This document shows, piece by piece, positions 1-6,184 of a stretch of DNA of 9,384 nucleotides. Below the pieces are notes generated by a model. That model saw only the letters and a list, made by a program, of their open reading frames with translations. It made no database searches and was not told where the DNA came from. Made by a program: the position numbers and the translations under genes. Position 1 is the stretch's first letter. Each line of letters begins with the position of its first letter. Source of the DNA: Candidatus Woesearchaeota archaeon (lineage in GTDB: Archaea; Nanobdellota; Nanobdellia; Woesearchaeales; GW2011-AR4); NCBI GenBank assembly GCA_013330825.1, contig DUHN01000048.1, forward strand, positions 5,595 through 14,978, read 5' to 3'.

Positions 1-858
1 AACGGCAAGAAAGTCGTGCTGATTGATCTCGACCCGCAGGGCAGCGTGCACACCTGGCACACGGTCGACGCGAAAAAGAACCTCTACCACCTCATCGTCG
101 ACCAGGTCCCGATAGGGAAATGCATCTCGAACCTCGGCAAGAACTTCGACATCATCCACTGCGACGAGAAGCTCGCGGAAGCGGAAGAGTTCATGATGAG
201 GCAGAAGGACAACTTCAGCATCCTGGAGCAGCGCTTCACCCCGGACCTTGATTATGACTACGTCATCCTCGACTGCCCTCCCTCGCTGCGCCTGATGAAC
301 CAGAACGCGCTGTTCTACGCGCGCGAGATCGTCGTCCCCTCCTCCACGGACATCCTCGGCTATGACGCCCTGCGCAAGACACTGAAGCAGGTGGAGAAGT
401 TCAACGCCAAGTTCGGCCACAGGCTCATGGTGAGCAGCATCATCCCCACCCTGCACGATGCGCGGAGCAGGGTATGCAAGACCGTCCTCAAGCAGATGAG
501 GGAAGAGTTCACCTCCCTCCTGGTGGTTGATCCCATCAGGCAGAACGCCAAGCTCAAGGAGGCGCCGAAAGCGCACAAATCCATCTTCAGCTACGCCAGG
601 CGCTCGCCCGGAGCGGAAGACTACTGGAAGCTCGTCAAGCTCGTGCTGGAGAACGAGTACATGTATGACTCTCACATCAAGCCCGAGAAGCGGGAACAGG
701 CCCTCCGGGAATACTTCGTGGAGGGCAAGAGACGCGAGATGGTAATCGTGGACAACAAGGTCACCTTCAGCTTCAAATACATCCCGCAGGTGATTTCCCA
801 CCTGAAAGGAGCCTTGGACAGCCATGCTGAAAAGAAATCAGGAGCGGAATCTGCATGA
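1..858 (+). CDS. ParA/Soj-family partition ATPase, 5'-truncated
   Basis: The reading frame is open at the left edge, so the N-terminus with the Walker A (KGGxGK) loop lies outside the window; 285 codons remain. Visible family motifs are DLDPQGS near fragment residues 9-15 (the Walker A' aspartate motif), Walker B VILDCPPS near 88-95, and a C-terminal stretch with IIPTLHDAR and KLKEAPKAHKSIFSYARRSPGA, which matches the usual ParA pattern of IPT..DAR, EAP..G..I..Y...S.GA. ParA proteins are dimeric ATPases that position DNA or protein cargo on the nucleoid; orphan chromosomal copies are common in archaea and the cargo cannot be told from here. About 60 residues follow the usual end of the fold (after YWKLVKLVLE), a C-terminal extension of unknown role. 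No ParB-like gene is visible. The stop overlaps a small downstream reading frame. The family is clear; the exact role is not. Confidence 0.92.
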   Translation, partial: NGKKVVLIDLDPQGSVHTWHTVDAKKNLYHLIVDQVPIGKCISNLGKNFDIIHCDEKLAEAEEFMMRQKDNFSILEQRFTPDLDYDYVILDCPPSLRLMNQNALFYAREIVVPSSTDILGYDALRKTLKQVEKFNAKFGHRLMVSSIIPTLHDARSRVCKTVLKQMREEFTSLLVVDPIRQNAKLKEAPKAHKSIFSYARRSPGAEDYWKLVKLVLENEYMYDSHIKPEKREQALREYFVEGKRREMVIVDNKVTFSFKYIPQVISHLKGALDSHAEKKSGAESA

Positions 859-952
859 ATGGCAATACGGGGCGGCAGTCTTAGGGGCTGCCTCCCTCTC
901 ATTCCTCTCGTACGACTATCAGTTTGTGTATGAGCTGATGAAGAAAGGGTGA
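824..952 (+). CDS. Predicted 42-aa microprotein overlapping the ParA gene end
   Basis: An ATG at 824, inside the last codons of the ParA gene and in the +1 frame, opens a 42-residue frame ending in TGA at 950-952. The product has a basic/polar N-terminus (MLKRNQER), a small-residue and hydrophobic centre (YGAAVLGAASLSFLSY, residues 15-30) and an acidic-to-basic tail (YELMKKG). This would suit a short single-pass membrane or membrane-associated peptide. A GGAG at 808-811 could serve as ribosome binding site, though the 12-base spacing is long. The overlap suggests translational coupling with ParA. I do not recognise a family. The first 35 bases are constrained by the overlapping gene, so only the region after 858 gives independent coding evidence. 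Confidence 0.45.
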   Translation: MLKRNQERNLHEWQYGAAVLGAASLSFLSYDYQFVYELMKKG

Positions 953-962
953 ATAGAGAGCA

Positions 963-998
963 AAAGCCCCTCATTCAGGGAGAACGACGGCTTCTTTT
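963..998 (+). terminator. Possible terminator after the ParA operon
   Basis: A stem AAGCC (964-968) with GGCTT (989-993) encloses a small CCT/AGG helix (969-971 with 977-979) and runs into TTCTTTT (992-998). It sits 11 bases after the microprotein stop and ahead of the convergent - strand gene. The stem is short and the T-run is interrupted, so this is tentative. Confidence 0.35.
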
Positions 999-1033
999 CC
1001 ATTGCTTATTATCCTTACCTTATCTTCGATTGA

Positions 1034-1062
1034 TTTCAAAGACTTGAAAAAATTATTCTCTA
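1034..1062 (-). terminator. Possible U-tract terminator for the PPDK-like gene
   Basis: On the - strand, about 65 bases past the PPDK-like stop, the sequence AATAATTTTTTC gives a T6 run (1052-1047), the kind of oligo-U signal archaeal RNA polymerase stops at. The T-run also forms one arm of a perfect 6-bp inverted repeat, TTTCAA (1034-1039) with TTGAAA (1044-1049), loop AGAC. The 953-1115 spacer lies between convergent genes and holds nothing else I can identify. Confidence 0.35.
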
Positions 1063-1115
1063 ATAGGTATACATGGGTGGTTATGACGTCTGCCTTGCTG
1101 AAAAGCCTCATCAGA

Positions 1116-2234
1116 TCATGGACCAGGAAATGGTCCACTCTGCTTAGGGTCAGCCTTCATGCCGGGGACGCTGAGATCAACATCGTATCGTTCCTTTCTT
1201 GCGGATGTTGTCACGAAGCAATACGGACCGCCTATTCGCTCATCAGCATGCAAATTATGCTGTCGTAAGATTTCTGCTAGATGGCCCATTTTCCTTTCCT
1301 TAGGCATGGGCAAATAAGCGAGCCCCGCCAAATCACGCCCCAATTTTTCGTCACTATACCCTTGAAAATAACCGGGAATGGACCCCCAACGCTTCATAAG
1401 AAGTTCCGCTTCCTGAGTGCCCACACTCTTCAATACGGGAAGAACAACCCCCTCAGGACCGGTGATGCCAAACGCCAATTCGGAGAAGAGGCAGTTTTCG
1501 TAGTCACGTGGAATCTTTCCCCTTACATCAAATTCGGCAGTCTGGATTTTCTTGAAGGGCCTCGCCTGATACAATCCAAATGGCTCGAACCCGAATTCGA
1601 TGTAGAGGCTGTGTCCGTCTGCTATGCCTTTCACCGACTCGATCTTTTTGCATTGCTCCGCCAAAAAGCCGCTGTGGTCAACAGATATGTCGCTCTCCAC
1701 CATGGCTAAAGACGGGCTGATGACAGAGTGTTTTCTCTCGTCATATACGGCAAAGGAATGGCTTCGCAGCCCAAGAGTGCTGCTCAGGGGAACAGTAAAA
1801 TAAGAGATGAAAATCCAATCAGGATTGTTGGGATGCCTCATCATTGCCCCTGTATATTTTGAGTCCGACTGTTCTTGGATGATGACATGCATCCGGTCGC
1901 CTAGCTCAATGCCGTGCTGCCTCGCATATTCTTTGGCCTTTTCGCCCCTTGCGCTTTCCTCCACTTCTTTGACGGCGCGGCTGAGTCCATGCTCGTTCTG
2001 CACGTACGGCACAGAATCAAAAATGCCCTCAAAACCCCAGTATTCGTGAGGGGATGAGGAGCGCACAATGACCGGCTTCCTCATGGCATTGAAATCTGCA
2101 AGCACACTACCAAGGCTATCGGCAGCTCCTTTGACAACATACCGGGGAATAGGCATATCCGGCAATGCATCCCTGATATGGTTCAGAATTGCAGCCTTTC
2201 CGCCATACTGCTGGATTTGTGCCGACGGCAACAT
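1116..2234 (-). CDS. Stand-alone PPDK/PEP-synthase N-terminal (ATP-binding) domain protein
   Basis: The 372-residue protein matches the nucleotide-binding domain of pyruvate phosphate dikinase and PEP synthase: GGKAAIL at 11-17, PVIVRSSSPHEYWGFEGIFD at 54-73 (the RSS...F.G ATP-binding segment), VIIQEQSDSKYTGAMM at 117-132 (the usual VQ.M....SGV.F), and IEFGFEPFGLYQARPF at 212-227 (the usual LQARP end of the domain). In full-length enzymes the ATP domain is followed by a swivelling phosphohistidine domain (TS.GG...H) and a PEP/pyruvate barrel. Neither is present, and residues 245-372 are not recognised. It may therefore phosphorylate a partner or another small molecule, or work with separately encoded domains. 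The ATG at 2234 is supported by a TATA box 28 bases upstream, implying a leaderless mRNA. The gene is AT-richer than the neighbouring ATP-grasp ligase gene, which may reflect transfer. Confidence 0.8.
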   Translation of the reverse strand: MLPSAQIQQYGGKAAILNHIRDALPDMPIPRYVVKGAADSLGSVLADFNAMRKPVIVRSSSPHEYWGFEGIFDSVPYVQNEHGLSRAVKEVEESARGEKAKEYARQHGIELGDRMHVIIQEQSDSKYTGAMMRHPNNPDWIFISYFTVPLSSTLGLRSHSFAVYDERKHSVISPSLAMVESDISVDHSGFLAEQCKKIESVKGIADGHSLYIEFGFEPFGLYQARPFKKIQTAEFDVRGKIPRDYENCLFSELAFGITGPEGVVLPVLKSVGTQEAELLMKRWGSIPGYFQGYSDEKLGRDLAGLAYLPMPKERKMGHLAEILRQHNLHADERIGGPYCFVTTSARKERYDVDLSVPGMKADPKQSGPFPGP

Positions 2235-2256
2235 AGAAAAGTGAATCTCCCTGCCC

Positions 2257-2268
2257 TATTTAAATATT
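2257..2268 (-). promoter_or_regulatory. TATA box of the PPDK-like gene
   Basis: On the - strand the sequence reads AAATATTTAAATA, a strong archaeal TATA-like element. Its centre is 28 bases from the ATG at 2234, so transcription should begin at or within a few bases of the start codon. No Shine-Dalgarno sequence is present between them. Confidence 0.7.
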
Positions 2269-2295
2269 TCTAAAGTTATCACTTACAAATGGTTA

Positions 2296-2321
2296 CTAAA
2301 GAAGGAATCAGGAAAAGAAAG
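2296..2321 (-). terminator. Pyrimidine-rich terminator after the ATP-grasp ligase
   Basis: Directly after the ligase stop, the - strand reads CTTTCTTTTCCTGATTCC followed by TTCTTTAG. It is a T-rich run without a hairpin, as expected for archaeal factor-independent termination, and the next gene has its own promoter just downstream. Confidence 0.4.
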
Positions 2322-3350
2322 CTACACCCGCGCCAAGCACTCCTGCAGCATCCTCGCCGCTTCCTGCTTCCCGAGGAGGGAATGGCGCTGCGCTGCCGTC
2401 AGGAAGATGCGGAGGATGGCGGCGGCATGGCTCATCCCGGCGTACTGCGCCGCCATGATGGTGCTGTCCCCCGGGGAAAGCCCCTGGTTGGCCGTGACCT
2501 CGAGGAGATAGATCCTGCCGTCATTCCCGAGGCGGAAATCCACCCTGCCGTAGTCGCGGATGCTGAACATCTTATAGCATCTCCTGGCCAGCTGTACGAG
2601 GCGCGCCCGCTGCGCGCCCGCAATGTCCCGGGCCTCGCGGTAATAGCCGGATTCCTTCCTCCCCTTTATCCATTTGGACTCGTAGGAGAAGAACTGCTGC
2701 GTCTGGTCCTCCATGCCCGGATAGAAGACCTCGACGAGGGGGAGCACGCCCGCGGAGCCGTTGTTGCCGAGGATGCTGACCTCGATGTCCCTGCCGGGGA
2801 TGTACTCCTCTATCAGCGCGGGCTGCCGGTACTGGTAGATGATTCGCCCCGCTTTCTTGCGCATGTCCTCTTCCGTGTAGGCGAGCGAGTCCTTGAAGAT
2901 GCCGATGCTGTTGTGCATGGACGCGGGCTTGATGATGACCGGGAACTCGAGCGCCTGCCCGTATTCTTGCCCGCGGTTGGAGAAGACCTGCGATCTGGGG
3001 ACGAGGATGCCGTGGTGCTGGGCCATGGCCTTGGCCATGATCTTGTTGTTGCACACGGACAGCGTGGAGCCGGAGGAGCCGGTGATGTTCACGCCCATCA
3101 TCTCGAGCAGGGATGCGATCTGCGGCTCGTACGCGGGATCGCCGTGCAGCCGCTCGCAGACGTTGAACAGCAGGTCGAGCTTCATCGCCTGGATGCCGTC
3201 GAAGCCCGTCTTGTCCAGGTCGATGAGCAGGGGGTCATAGCCGGCCTCCTTCAGCGCGGCATGGACGGACGTCCCCATCTCCTTGAGGTCGTGCTCGACT
3301 TCCTTGTTGGAGAGGCGGTCGAATGGGCTGTAGAGGACTCCTACGTTCAT
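2322..3350 (-). CDS. D-alanine--D-alanine ligase-like ATP-grasp enzyme
   Basis: The 342-residue protein follows the D-Ala-D-Ala ligase layout. It has an N-terminal substrate fold with LFNVCERLHGD (61-71) and LLEMMGVNITGSSGST (81-96), a NNKIMAK segment (101-107), the ATP-binding lysine in FPVIIKPA (K141), the hinge ALIEEYIPGRDIEVSI (178-193), and the metal-binding region with D271 (GRVDFR) and E284 (YLLEVTANQGLSPGDST). The Asn that usually follows as E-V-N is Thr286 here. The family joins two amino or carboxylic acids using ATP, with ADP and phosphate as products. Archaea lack peptidoglycan, so the substrate is probably not cell-wall D-Ala-D-Ala. I chose the ATG at 3350 because the product then starts MNVGVLYSPF like the family, and a GGTG lies upstream; a TTG at 3368 would add six residues. 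The gene is GC-rich, unlike its two - strand neighbours. Confidence 0.85.
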   Translation of the reverse strand: MNVGVLYSPFDRLSNKEVEHDLKEMGTSVHAALKEAGYDPLLIDLDKTGFDGIQAMKLDLLFNVCERLHGDPAYEPQIASLLEMMGVNITGSSGSTLSVCNNKIMAKAMAQHHGILVPRSQVFSNRGQEYGQALEFPVIIKPASMHNSIGIFKDSLAYTEEDMRKKAGRIIYQYRQPALIEEYIPGRDIEVSILGNNGSAGVLPLVEVFYPGMEDQTQQFFSYESKWIKGRKESGYYREARDIAGAQRARLVQLARRCYKMFSIRDYGRVDFRLGNDGRIYLLEVTANQGLSPGDSTIMAAQYAGMSHAAAILRIFLTAAQRHSLLGKQEAARMLQECLARV

Positions 3351-3397
3351 CACATAACACCACACCAAAACTCATTTCGGCGGAAAACAATGCCGGC

Positions 3398-3420
3398 AAA
3401 AAAATTCCCGCCGCCGGGAG
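3398..3420 (-). terminator. Terminator-like hairpin in the ligase 5' leader (possible attenuator)
   Basis: On the - strand a stem (CTCCCG 3420-3415 with CGGGAA 3410-3405, including one G-T wobble) with loop GCGG is followed directly by seven T residues (3404-3398). It looks like an intrinsic terminator, but lies between the likely promoter (3495-3502) and the ligase start (3350). A CCGCCG just downstream (- strand, 3383-3378) can pair with the CGGCGG of the stem-loop, so an alternative fold is possible. Confidence 0.45.
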
Positions 3421-3469
3421 AGAACATTGCGTTTCTTTTCAACCACTGCATTGTCATGTACACAATAAG

Positions 3470-3485
3470 CAATGGTTTTCCATTG
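3470..3485. promoter_or_regulatory. Palindrome over the ligase transcription start (operator candidate)
   Basis: CAATGG (3470-3475) and CCATTG (3480-3485) form perfect 6-bp arms around TTTT. The site lies just downstream of the TATA box at 3495-3502 and spans the stretch up to the predicted transcription start near 3471, where a bound repressor would block polymerase. The same palindrome was not seen elsewhere in the window. Confidence 0.5.
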
Positions 3486-3494
3486 GAAAGGTAG

Positions 3495-3502
3495 TATTTA
3501 AA
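3495..3502 (-). promoter_or_regulatory. TATA box of the ATP-grasp ligase gene
   Basis: The - strand sequence AAAAGTTTAAATA is identical over 13 bases to the element upstream of the DUF655 gene. Its centre is about 148 bases from the ligase start, predicting a leader of about 120 nt. That is unlike the leaderless genes nearby. Confidence 0.6.
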
Positions 3503-3647
3503 CTTTTCTTTAAAATTATTTTTTCTGGATTATTTTTTCTCATCGTTGCTGCTGAAGAGGATGCTCTTTTGTGATGGTTTTGTCCTGTTTTATTTTTTCC
3601 GACGAGAATGTTCATCAGGCAAATCAAGGAGCCAGATTCCCCCGACC
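3503..3647. other. AT-rich spacer between methyltransferase and ligase promoter
   Basis: The spacer contains several A/T homopolymer runs (T6 on the + strand within 3532-3538 and 3593-3598). No convincing gene or RNA is visible. A 53-codon - strand frame (3454-3615) exists, but it runs through the ligase TATA box and reads as low-complexity Lys/Asn/Ser, so it was not called. Confidence 0.5.
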
Positions 3648-4445
3648 CTACGGATGCGGTTTTGGGAGAAAATAGTCTTTGGTGGAGTTTAAAGAAAATG
3701 AATTGACTATCACGTTCAGCCTTTCTTCCGCCAGTTTCTTGAAGGATTCTTCTGGTTCGTTTATCCGATATCGTACTGGCGTCAGAATCCCCCGCATTTT
3801 CTGGAAAATGGCATAGTTGCTGAATTCCCCATACCTTCTTTCAGTCCCTGAGACCAACAGATGGCCGCCTGGCGCGACGAGCTCTGCCATGTTTTGGAAA
3901 TGTTTGTCCCTCTCTTGCTTGGTCTTGCCGCTGCCTTCGGGGAAAAAATAAAGATTGTTCATGCAGAAAACGGCATTGAAGAAGCCCTGAGGGAAAGGCG
4001 GCTGATAACCGTCCGCGATGAGGTAAGATGCACGCCTTTCTTCATTCTCCCTGTAGGGCACTTTATGATGCCACCATACCCTGTTATCAGCCATCCGGAG
4101 GGGAGGTATGATATCTATCCCAACAACCCGCGAACGGGGATAAAGCCAAGCTATCTCTTCGGTGGTATACCCTTTGGAACAACCTATGTCAAGAATATTC
4201 CCTTCCGTCAGGGAAGGAAGATCTTTTCCAAATATGCTGGAAACCCTCCCATTTTTTGTAAAATCGGAAGTAGCATAACCGTATCTTCTTCCGTAACTTC
4301 TCTTTAAGTATTCGGCAACGGTCGGCCATCCAGGCTGAATGGGGGTGTTCCATGCTTCAAATACAGGATGAGCAATTTTGAACATCGCTGGGATGCTCAA
4401 CGAATCACCGTGGATTCCAAAGGCTGCCGGATTATCCCCCTTCAT
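3648..4445 (-). CDS. Class I SAM-dependent methyltransferase
   Basis: The 265-residue protein has the Rossmann-type methyltransferase core: motif I NILDIGCSKG (83-92), the acidic residue at the end of strand 2 in VVGIDI (107-112), an AdoMet-adenine contact region IADGYQPPFP (143-152), and the strand 4 region FNAVFCMNNLYFF (156-168), then APGGHLLVSG (191-200). A 70-residue N-terminal region containing GRRYGYATSDF may carry substrate specificity; the methyl acceptor cannot be deduced. The frame stays open upstream to 4520, but the ATG at 4445 is preferred because a TATA box is centred 29 bases upstream of it and would lie inside the coding region with the longer start. The gene is strikingly AT-rich (21 of 60 bases G or C in 3661-3720), unlike the M50 gene beside it, which suggests later acquisition. 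Confidence 0.82.
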   Translation of the reverse strand: MKGDNPAAFGIHGDSLSIPAMFKIAHPVFEAWNTPIQPGWPTVAEYLKRSYGRRYGYATSDFTKNGRVSSIFGKDLPSLTEGNILDIGCSKGYTTEEIAWLYPRSRVVGIDIIPPLRMADNRVWWHHKVPYRENEERRASYLIADGYQPPFPQGFFNAVFCMNNLYFFPEGSGKTKQERDKHFQNMAELVAPGGHLLVSGTERRYGEFSNYAIFQKMRGILTPVRYRINEPEESFKKLAEERLNVIVNSFSLNSTKDYFLPKPHP

Positions 4446-4467
4446 GCCCCATGCGCACTCCTCTACG

Positions 4468-4480
4468 TTTAAAAATATTT
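4468..4480 (-). promoter_or_regulatory. TATA box of the methyltransferase gene
   Basis: The - strand reads AAATATTTTTAAA, centred 29 bases from the ATG at 4445. This predicts a leaderless or nearly leaderless message and fixes the start codon choice. A GAGGAG at about 4464-4459 is 12-13 bases before this ATG, probably upstream of the transcript start. Confidence 0.65.
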
Positions 4481-4536
4481 CTATTTTAACTACTAAGAAA
4501 TGAGTAAAATAGACAACCACAAAGGGCGAATGTACC

Positions 4537-5160
4537 CTATGGCTTCACGTATGGCAGCATCATCATCAGGGCCCCTGCGATGCCGATGACGGAAAAATAA
4601 ACCAGCTTGTTCCACGGCCACACCTTCGCGCCGTCGAAGTTCCAGAACGGCAGCATGTTGAACAGCGCCAGGAACGCGTTGATGTACATCCCGTAGTAGC
4701 ATACCTGCGCGAGCAGCCCGGCCGGCTGGAGGTACAGCACGGAAAGGAAGCCGAAGGCGAGCGCGATGTTCGTCGCTGGGCCCGCGACGGAAATCCTCCC
4801 GTTCCTCCGCACGCCGACCGGCCCGGAGATCATGACCGCGCCGGGCGCGGCGATGACGAAGCCGAAGAACGACATCAGGATGGACACTATCAGGAACTGG
4901 TCGAACGAACGGAATTCCGCGAAGCAGCCATACCTTTGGGCGACGAGCTTGTGCGCCAGCTCGTGCAGGAGGAAGCCTATGCCGACGGTGGCGCCGGAGA
5001 TGACGACGGACAGCGCGAATGCGGCCGAGAAGAGTTGGCCGCCGCTCAGCAGGATGCCGAAGGCGAGGGAGACGGCCGTCCACGCCTTGAGGATGTCCCT
5101 CAACTCGACGGATGAGGTAGATATCGTGCCGAGAAGAATCTTTTTTGGCGGAGAGAGCAT
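4537..5160 (-). CDS. M50 (site-2-protease family) membrane metallopeptidase
   Basis: The 207-residue protein has the zinc-binding HELAH motif (66-70) at the end of a hydrophobic segment and the second family motif as NMLPFWNFDGAKV (168-180), where the Asp supplies the third zinc ligand. GPATNIALAF (127-136) is also typical. Hydrophobic stretches near 25-65, 88-112, 125-150, 152-172 and 186-204 make it a multi-pass intramembrane protein. Such enzymes cut transmembrane segments in regulated proteolysis; this one is short and has no PDZ domain. Its ATG follows the DUF655 stop after a single base, so it is co-transcribed and probably translationally coupled. In many archaea a rRNA dimethyladenosine transferase follows DUF655, so this partner is unusual. 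The substrate is unknown. Confidence 0.88.
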   Translation of the reverse strand: MLSPPKKILLGTISTSSVELRDILKAWTAVSLAFGILLSGGQLFSAAFALSVVISGATVGIGFLLHELAHKLVAQRYGCFAEFRSFDQFLIVSILMSFFGFVIAAPGAVMISGPVGVRRNGRISVAGPATNIALAFGFLSVLYLQPAGLLAQVCYYGMYINAFLALFNMLPFWNFDGAKVWPWNKLVYFSVIGIAGALMMMLPYVKP

Positions 5161-5161
5161 C

Positions 5162-5761
5162 CTACGCCCCGAGGAAGATGTTGTGCTTCTCCTTGCCCTC
5201 GAGCTCGCTGAGGACTCTCCGCACGATCAGCTTCTCCGGGTCCGGCATGAGCTTGACGCGGTCCCGCATGTCCTTGAAGCTCCCGAAGGGCTTCTCGTCC
5301 CGCGCTTCCACGATCTGCCACATGTGCTTCTTGCCCAGCCCCGGGAGCAGCTCAAGCTGGTGCATCCGCGTCGAAAGGGGCTGCGACTTGTTGAACCAGT
5401 CCACGAAGCGCGCCTCCTGCTTCTTCACGAGGTCCTTGATCACAAACTCCAGCTCGCTCTTCGCCGTCGAGGTCAGCTTCCCGACGGGGAGCTTCCCGAC
5501 GATGTGGTGGATCTCGTCCCGCTTGCCCTCGCCGATGTAGACCTCCTTGTAGGGCTGGAGATGGACGCCTTTCTTCGGCACGAGCTCAAGCAGCACGAAA
5601 TGGTTCTTGCCGATGGCCTGCGCGATGGGCGTCTTCATGTACATCGGCCTCTCGTCGAACGGGTAGCCGTTCTGCAGGAAATCGAGGACGACGACCCACT
5701 CCTCCTTGGAGCGGTCGTAATGCCCGTGCTTCTCTTCCCCCGGCTTGTGCTCTGCTTCCAT
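5162..5761 (-). CDS. DUF655-type predicted RNA/nucleotide-binding protein with helix-hairpin-helix
   Basis: The 199-residue protein starts with a charged, flexible tail, then EEWVVVLDFLQNGYPF (20-35), and LQPYKEVYIGEGKRDEIHHI (68-87), which suggest the OB-like fold described for this archaeal family. It ends with a helix-hairpin-helix motif LELLPGLGKKHMWQIVEAR (136-154) and ...DRVKLMPDPEKLIVRRVL. The family is linked to L21e and rpoF across Archaea and is thought to act in translation or RNA processing, but has no proven function. I used the ATG at 5761 rather than the upstream open frame to 5818, because a strong TATA box sits 28 bases before it. One base separates its stop from the M50 start. 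Confidence 0.82.
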   Translation of the reverse strand: MEAEHKPGEEKHGHYDRSKEEWVVVLDFLQNGYPFDERPMYMKTPIAQAIGKNHFVLLELVPKKGVHLQPYKEVYIGEGKRDEIHHIVGKLPVGKLTSTAKSELEFVIKDLVKKQEARFVDWFNKSQPLSTRMHQLELLPGLGKKHMWQIVEARDEKPFGSFKDMRDRVKLMPDPEKLIVRRVLSELEGKEKHNIFLGA

Positions 5762-5784
5762 GGCTGTTTCCCTTCCATTCTGGT

Positions 5785-5792
5785 TATTTAAA
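5785..5792 (-). promoter_or_regulatory. TATA box of the DUF655-M50 operon
   Basis: The - strand sequence AAAAGTTTAAATA is the same 13-mer found before the ATP-grasp ligase gene. Its centre is about 28 bases from the ATG at 5761, giving a leaderless message. It lies in the 78-base gap after rpoF, so DUF655 and the peptidase can be expressed apart from L21e-rpoF. Confidence 0.7.
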
Positions 5793-5839
5793 CTTTTGGA
5801 TGAAGTTAACGGTCTCAAGCCCGCTCGAAAAGAACGATG

Positions 5840-6184
5840 TTATTTGGAGGCGAACTCTGCCACCAGGGCGGCGATCTTCTTCATGTTTTCCTGAGAAATG
5901 TTGAGCGTGTAGCCCTGAAGCACGACCTTCATGTCCTGGACGGTCGCCGGCAGCAGCTCCACGATCTTGTGGATGTGCTGCTCCCTCAGCCGCGGGATGT
6001 CCAAGGCGGCAATCTTCTTGTACAGGGTGTCCGCGTCCTTCAGCTCGGCGGAGCTCTGGAGGTATTCCTCCGTCTTGTTGGCGCGGAAGTTGAGCTCCTT
6101 GTCGCGCTTCCTGATGGCCTTCATCTCCTCCGCCAGCTGGTAGATGTTCATGGGCGTTTCCGAGAGGATCTTGATGTCGGGCAT
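5840..6184 (-). CDS. rpoF: DNA-directed RNA polymerase subunit F (Rpo4/Rpb4)
   Basis: The 114-residue protein has the Rpb4/RpoF shape: an N-terminal region MPDIKILSETPMNIYQLAE, a charged helix ELNFRANKTEEYLQ (35-48), and the C-terminal HRDC-like helical domain (LREQHIHKIVELLPATVQDM, then NISQENMKKIAALVAEFA). The LLPAT.QDMK segment corresponds to the family N..P.T.DEL. With Rpo7 it forms the polymerase stalk that binds nascent RNA and helps promoter opening. The ATG follows the L21e TGA with no gap, and GGTGG lies five bases upstream of TGAATG-type junction bases as a ribosome binding site, so translation is coupled to L21e. The length is normal for the family. Confidence 0.9.
   Translation of the reverse strand: MPDIKILSETPMNIYQLAEEMKAIRKRDKELNFRANKTEEYLQSSAELKDADTLYKKIAALDIPRLREQHIHKIVELLPATVQDMKVVLQGYTLNISQENMKKIAALVAEFASK

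Noticed and set aside
3459..3475. ACACAATA resembling half of a bacterial NrdR box in the ligase leader
   Set aside because: Only one half-site is present; the complementary TATTGTGT half and the second tandem box are missing.
2289..3494. A 401-codon + strand frame opposite the ATP-grasp ligase
   Set aside because: It is the antisense shadow of a GC-rich gene; the - strand product has a full set of ligase motifs.
3454..3615. A 53-codon - strand frame between methyltransferase and ligase genes
   Set aside because: It runs through the ligase TATA box and palindrome, is rich in Lys/Asn/Ser from A-rich DNA, and has no recognisable features.
4766..5791. A 341-codon + strand frame opposite the M50 and DUF655 genes
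   Set aside because: It spans two genes with recognisable families on the other strand and its product is rich in Leu/Arg/Asp/His as typical of antisense frames.
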